Shown here in pieces: positions 6,204 to 9,457 of a stretch of 9,457 nucleotides of DNA. The DNA is taken from positions 1 through 9,457 of the forward strand of contig JAEZXC010000039.1 of NCBI GenBank assembly GCA_023442845.1, read 5' to 3'. A program made the position numbers and the translations under genes. This DNA is from Actinomycetes bacterium (GTDB lineage: Bacteria > Actinomycetota > Actinomycetes > Actinomycetales > Demequinaceae). The notes beneath the pieces were generated by a model. That model did no database searches. It had not been told where the DNA came from and was given only the letters and a program-made list of their open reading frames with translations. The first letter of the stretch is position 1; the number at the start of each line of letters is the position of its first letter.

Positions 6204-6734
6204 GCCGTCCGTACGCTACGCGCCCACAGGCGCCCGCGGAACCAGCCGCGCTTCAAGCACGCCCCGAAGCCGAGCTGCGTCGGCGTCGTTGCCCATCGCC
6301 ACGGCGTCGGCAAGATCGGTGAGTTCGGCCTCCAGCCGGCGTTGCGACGCAAGCGCGGCAGGGCCAAAGGTGCGCACAACTGACTTGCGGTACTTGCGGC
6401 GCTGGCGCCACGTGGGTCGCACTGCGTCGAGATAGGCCGGCGGGATGGCTCCGAGCGATCCAGGAGCTTCAAGGGTGCGGCGGAACCAGCGGTGCTCCTC
6501 GCCGCGCACCATGTGGATGCCCCACCACACGAGGAAGGGGACCACAAGGATGAAAAGGCCGCGCGCCCACAGTTCGAGCAACAAGGGCGAGTTCCAGGCA
6601 AAGTGCATGAAGAAACCGATGAAAATGAACACAGGTCCAAGCGCGAAGCGTCGCGGACCCTTGCCCGCGACAAGCCATCCGACTCCGGCCCCGACAAACG
6701 CGGAGAAGATCACGTGCGAGACCGCGCCGAACAA
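5955..6734. repeat. Copy 2 of the diverged tandem duplication
   Basis: This is the second copy: a 3' fragment of the envelope protein gene followed by the C-terminal part (from residue 202) of the intact prsW. Past 6734 the intact prsW continues, while copy 1 stops at the breakpoint. Confidence 0.7.
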
Positions 6735-7337
6735 CACGGCGCGCAAGAAGAACACGATGAGCGTCGACACCACGGGGTTCTCGCCAAAGCTGATGTACGC
6801 CATGTTGAAGCCGTACAAGATGTCTTCAGTGAGCGTGAAGCCGAGCCCGGCAAAGCCCGCGATCAACGCGCCATCCATTGGCGTGCGCAGCTTCTCGCGC
6901 GTCACCGCCAGGATCATGGCAATCGCGAATGCCTTGCCCACCTCTTCGGTCAGTGGCGCCGCAAGGGCAGGACCCCATGCCTGAGCAAAGTCGATGCCGA
7001 CGCGCTGTCCAAGGATGGTGATGAGTGCCCCATTCGACGGGAGCGCGTAGATGCCGGTCGCAACCACGCCACCCCAGCCAAGGGCAACCAACGCGCTCGA
7101 GCGCCGGATGCGCGCCCACAGTTGTGGCATACGCAGCAGCCACCACCATGCAATCCCGAGCGGCGTCGCGAGCAGAACGCCAATCACGCCAACTTCGGGG
7201 AAGGTGACGATCCCGTCCCATAACGCGCCCACGTAGAACGCGAGCCCGAGCGCGAGGATGACAACGAGCAACCACCACGAGATGCGGGAAAAGGCAAAGC
7301 CTGGAACGGCAAAGCGACGCCGAGTCAGCTCCTTCAT
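6216..7337 (-). CDS. PrsW-family intramembrane metalloprotease
   Basis: This is a 373-residue polytopic membrane protein of the PrsW family; in Bacillus subtilis PrsW makes the first cut in the anti-sigma factor RsiW. Hydrophobic segments are seen at about residues 20-40, 47-68, 80-98, 120-145, 155-180, 190-222, 231-246 and 258-275. Family motifs are present in order: EEVGK (131-135, EExxK), FTLTEDILYGFN (167-178), SHVIFSAFVGAG (207-218) and HFAWNS (245-250). The glutamates and histidines are the expected metal and catalytic ligands. After the last helix comes a long cytosolic tail (about 280-370) with EEHRWFRRTLEAPG and a helix SQRRLEAELTDLADAVA; this tail is the part best conserved in the truncated copy. 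The ATG overlaps the stop of the upstream gene (ATGA, 7337-7334), indicating co-translation. The substrate is unknown; the upstream single-pass protein is the obvious candidate partner. Confidence 0.92.
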   Translation of the reverse strand: MKELTRRRFAVPGFAFSRISWWLLVVILALGLAFYVGALWDGIVTFPEVGVIGVLLATPLGIAWWWLLRMPQLWARIRRSSALVALGWGGVVATGIYALPSNGALITILGQRVGIDFAQAWGPALAAPLTEEVGKAFAIAMILAVTREKLRTPMDGALIAGFAGLGFTLTEDILYGFNMAYISFGENPVVSTLIVFFLRAVLFGAVSHVIFSAFVGAGVGWLVAGKGPRRFALGPVFIFIGFFMHFAWNSPLLLELWARGLFILVVPFLVWWGIHMVRGEEHRWFRRTLEAPGSLGAIPPAYLDAVRPTWRQRRKYRKSVVRTFGPAALASQRRLEAELTDLADAVAMGNDADAARLRGVLEARLVPRAPVGA

Positions 7338-7939
7338 GGGCGCGGCTCCAAACCTGGCTCGGCGCTGAAGAAAGCGACCGAGTCGACGATCGCCCGGACG
7401 GTATCGAGTTCTCTCTTCACAGCGTCGGCATCACCGCGCACCACAACAAAGATCACCGACTCCCCGTAACGCACTACGTCGACAAAATGTGGCTCATCCG
7501 CGCCCGCGTTAATGCCAGCGGTAATGCGAAACTCCTGGCGAACCGGCTCATACTCCTCGGCGCTCTCGCTCAACGGATCAGATAAGCCGCTGAACAATCC
7601 ATCGTCATCCGGAGCAGGGGGCAAGATTGCCGGAGTGTCGTAGATGAGCTCCGAGATGTTCTCGAGAAGTCCAGCGGAGCCCTCAAACCACACGCCGTCT
7701 CCAACACCGATCGTGACATCCCGCTTGCGTACCACCGGACTGCTCGATGCGGCAGCGGCAATGTCGAGGTCCCACCCGGCGGGTAAAGTCACTTCGCCGT
7801 ACGTGGTGCCAACGACTGTGTCCTCCGAAAGCCGCTGCGTCGACGGTCCTTGGTCGGCCACAATCGGGATCACCAGCCCAAAGACGACCAACGTCACAAG
7901 CGTCGCGCCCACGAGGCTGGCACGGTTGAGTCGAGTCAC
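7334..7939 (-). CDS. Single-pass membrane protein co-translated with PrsW, unknown function
   Basis: This is a 201-residue protein with a short basic start, one hydrophobic helix (about residues 8-28) and an extracytoplasmic domain of about 170 residues. The domain opens with GEVTLPAGWDLD and holds alternating hydrophobic stretches (VTIGVGDGVWFEG, PHFVDVVRYGESVIFVVVRGD) suggesting beta strands, plus a closing helix (DADAVKRELDTVRAIVDSV). I do not recognise the fold. The GTG start at 7939-7937 has AGGG seven bases upstream; no ATG is available. The gene overlaps prsW by four bases, so the two are surely one operon. Its topology, one helix plus an outer domain, is that of many site-1 protease substrates, but no sigma- or anti-sigma-like motif is visible in the short cytoplasmic end. 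The perfect palindrome at 7969-7984 is 29 bases upstream and could affect this promoter too. Confidence 0.85.
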   Translation of the reverse strand: MTRLNRASLVGATLVTLVVFGLVIPIVADQGPSTQRLSEDTVVGTTYGEVTLPAGWDLDIAAAASSSPVVRKRDVTIGVGDGVWFEGSAGLLENISELIYDTPAILPPAPDDDGLFSGLSDPLSESAEEYEPVRQEFRITAGINAGADEPHFVDVVRYGESVIFVVVRGDADAVKRELDTVRAIVDSVAFFSAEPGLEPRP

Positions 7940-7963
7940 GGGAACACCCTAGCGACTCGCGGT

Positions 7964-7992
7964 TTGCCATACCCCCGGGGGTATCGTATTGT
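7964..7992 (+). promoter_or_regulatory. Predicted sigma-70-type promoter of the persulfide reductase gene
   Basis: TTGCCA (7964-7969, five of six to TTGACA) and TATTGT (7987-7992, four of six to TATAAT) are separated by exactly 17 bases. Transcription would begin near 7999, giving a leader of about 44 bases. The palindrome at 7969-7984 fills almost all the spacer. Confidence 0.55.
7969..7984. promoter_or_regulatory. Perfect 16-bp palindromic operator, CsoR/CstR type
   Basis: ATACCCCCGGGGGTAT is a perfect palindrome with the TAC-(C/G tract)-GTA architecture known for CsoR/RcnR-family operators. It lies between the -35 and -10 elements of the predicted reductase promoter, a classic place for repression. 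The only repressor of that family in the window is the CstR-like gene at 375, which has a similar site upstream (307-326). Binding is inferred. Confidence 0.75.
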
Positions 7993-8042
7993 GGGGATGA
8001 TCGCCCGCACAATGACGGGTCAACGCGTCAGAGGGGTGCACC

Positions 8043-9457
8043 ATGCGTATCGTAATTGTCGGCGGTGTCGCCGGAGGAATGTCCGCCGCAGCCCGGGCTC
8101 GCAGGCTTGACGAGCAGGCAGAGATCATTGTGCTCGACAAGGGCCCAGACGTGTCCTTTGCCAACTGTGGCCTGCCCTATCACGTGAGTGGTGACATCGC
8201 GTCTCGCGATGCCCTGTTGCTTCATACCCCGCAATCGCTTCGCACCACGCTCAACCTCGACGTTCGCGTGAACACCGAAGTAACGGCGATCGATCGTGAC
8301 GCACGCACCGTTACGGCAGTCGGCCCCGACGGCGAATACGAGCTCGCCTACGATGCGCTTGTGCTGGCGCCGGGGGCCTCGGCCGCCGTGCCGCCGATCC
8401 CCGGCATCAACCTCCCCCACGTCACTCACTTGCGGACGGTTGACGACGCCACCACCTTGGCGGGGCGTGTTGCCGACGCCCGCAGCGCCGTCGTCATGGG
8501 CGCGGGCTTTATCGGACTCGAAACGGCCGAGGCCTTGCGGACGCGTGGGCTTGACGTGACGGTCGTCGAGTTGGCTCCGCAGGTGTTGCCACCGCTCGCC
8601 CCCGAGCTCGCCCACCTCGTCGAAGGGGAACTCGTCGCCAACGGCGTACGAGTCCGGACCGGTGTTGCCGCAACCGAGCTCGCTCAGCAGGGAACCGACT
8701 CTGTGCTCGTCTCACTGAGCGACGGCACGTCGGAATCGGCAGACATCGTTGTGGTCTCCGTGGGTGTACGGCCAAACACGGCACTCGCGAAAGCCGCAGG
8801 GCTCTCGCTTGATGAACGCGGCGCGATGGTTGTCGACAGCGACCAACGGACAAACGATCCCCACATTTGGGCCGTCGGTGATGCGACGGCCGTGCCTCAC
8901 GCCATCACCGGCGCGACCGGGTCCGTACCCTTGGCCGGGCCCGCTAATCGGCAGGGCCGCCGGGCGGCAGAGTCCATCTTTGGCGTCGCCGTCCCCGCGA
9001 AGCCGGTGCTTGGCACCGCAATCGTGAGAGTGTTCGGCCTGACCGCCGCGCTCACCGGGGCGAGCCCGCGGATGCTCGATGCCGCAGGAATCGACTACGT
9101 GCAGCATCACACGCACCACCTCAACCACGCCGGCTACTACCCCGGCGCTCAGCAGATGCACCTACTTGCCACGTTCTCACCCGACGGGACGCTCCTCGGC
9201 GCCCAAGGCGTCGGCCGCGAGGGCGTCGACAAGCGCATCGATGTGTTGGCAACCGCGCTGCGAGCAGGCTTCGGTGCGGACGATCTCGCGGAACTCGAAC
9301 TCGCTTACGCTCCCCCGTACGGCTCGGCGAAGGATCCGGTCAACATGCTCGGGTTCATGATGCAGAACTACGTCGCAGGCACCCTCACCACGTGGGGAGC
9401 AGCTGATGTCGAATGGGCGCGTGCGAACGCGCTGATCATTGACGTGCGCTCTGCCGC
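8043..9457 (+). CDS. FAD-dependent CoA-disulfide / persulfide reductase with C-terminal rhodanese domain, cut by window edge
   Basis: The 471 codons present form a pyridine-nucleotide-disulfide oxidoreductase of the CoA-disulfide reductase type (CoADR-RHD, also studied as NADH-dependent persulfide reductase, Npsr). Such enzymes use FAD, NAD(P)H and a single active cysteine to reduce CoA persulfide or disulfide in the cytoplasm. Visible: FAD-binding GGVAGG (7-12); SFANCGLPYH with active Cys42; NAD-binding GAGFIGLE (153-160); HIWAVGDA (274-281) of the second FAD site; HHLNHAGYYPGA (358-369); YAPPYGSAKDPVNMLGF (422-438), typical of the dimer domain; then a linker and LIIDVRS (464-470), the opening of a rhodanese domain. 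The rhodanese cysteine lies beyond the edge. GAGGGG (8031-8036) is six bases before the ATG. The palindrome at 7969-7984 predicts control by a CsoR/CstR-type repressor. Confidence 0.93.
   Translation, partial: MRIVIVGGVAGGMSAAARARRLDEQAEIIVLDKGPDVSFANCGLPYHVSGDIASRDALLLHTPQSLRTTLNLDVRVNTEVTAIDRDARTVTAVGPDGEYELAYDALVLAPGASAAVPPIPGINLPHVTHLRTVDDATTLAGRVADARSAVVMGAGFIGLETAEALRTRGLDVTVVELAPQVLPPLAPELAHLVEGELVANGVRVRTGVAATELAQQGTDSVLVSLSDGTSESADIVVVSVGVRPNTALAKAAGLSLDERGAMVVDSDQRTNDPHIWAVGDATAVPHAITGATGSVPLAGPANRQGRRAAESIFGVAVPAKPVLGTAIVRVFGLTAALTGASPRMLDAAGIDYVQHHTHHLNHAGYYPGAQQMHLLATFSPDGTLLGAQGVGREGVDKRIDVLATALRAGFGADDLAELELAYAPPYGSAKDPVNMLGFMMQNYVAGTLTTWGAADVEWARANALIIDVRSA

Overview
The window is high-GC DNA with short intergenic gaps, frequent GTG/TTG starts and actinobacterial-looking proteins: a WXG100-like helical protein, lipoproteins, a CsoR-family regulator and a PrsW protease. 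I infer an actinomycete. The genus cannot be told from the sequence alone. No RNA gene, insertion sequence, integrase or CRISPR array was seen. Every gap between genes is under about 130 bases.

Left edge (1-644): the 5' part of nadC (NAD synthesis) runs leftward off the window. Divergent from it is a small CsoR/DUF156-family repressor. Its residues (two cysteines 29 apart, no histidine at the metal-ligand position) resemble the persulfide sensor CstR more than the copper sensor CsoR.

Centre (753-5439): four rightward genes lie almost end to end, all apparently exported or envelope-linked. They are a 107-aa protein with a polyglycine tail, a 761-aa protein with a WXG100-like N-terminus, a 229-aa lipoprotein, and a 446-aa membrane-anchored protein. 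The last two share an unrecognised module (one copy in the lipoprotein, two in the 446-aa protein) that ends in a conserved YYVDLGVI-type tail.

Right-centre (5443-7939): the 446-aa gene converges on a broken leftward prsW copy. That copy abuts a broken 3' fragment of a second 446-aa-type gene, which converges on an intact leftward prsW. The intact prsW overlaps by 4 bp the end of an upstream gene for a single-pass membrane protein. The layout reads as an ancestral duplication of the convergent pair (envelope protein / prsW), later joined at about 5950-5954 by a deletion.

Right edge (7940-9457): a divergent intergenic region carries a perfect 16-bp palindrome, ATACCCCCGGGGGTAT, in the spacer of a good-looking promoter. 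It precedes a pyridine-nucleotide-disulfide oxidoreductase that enters a rhodanese domain as the window ends (CoA-disulfide / persulfide reductase type). A related site with the same TAC-8-GTA layout lies upstream of the CstR-like gene. The simplest reading is a small persulfide-response regulon whose regulator and target are now separated by about 7.4 kb of envelope genes.
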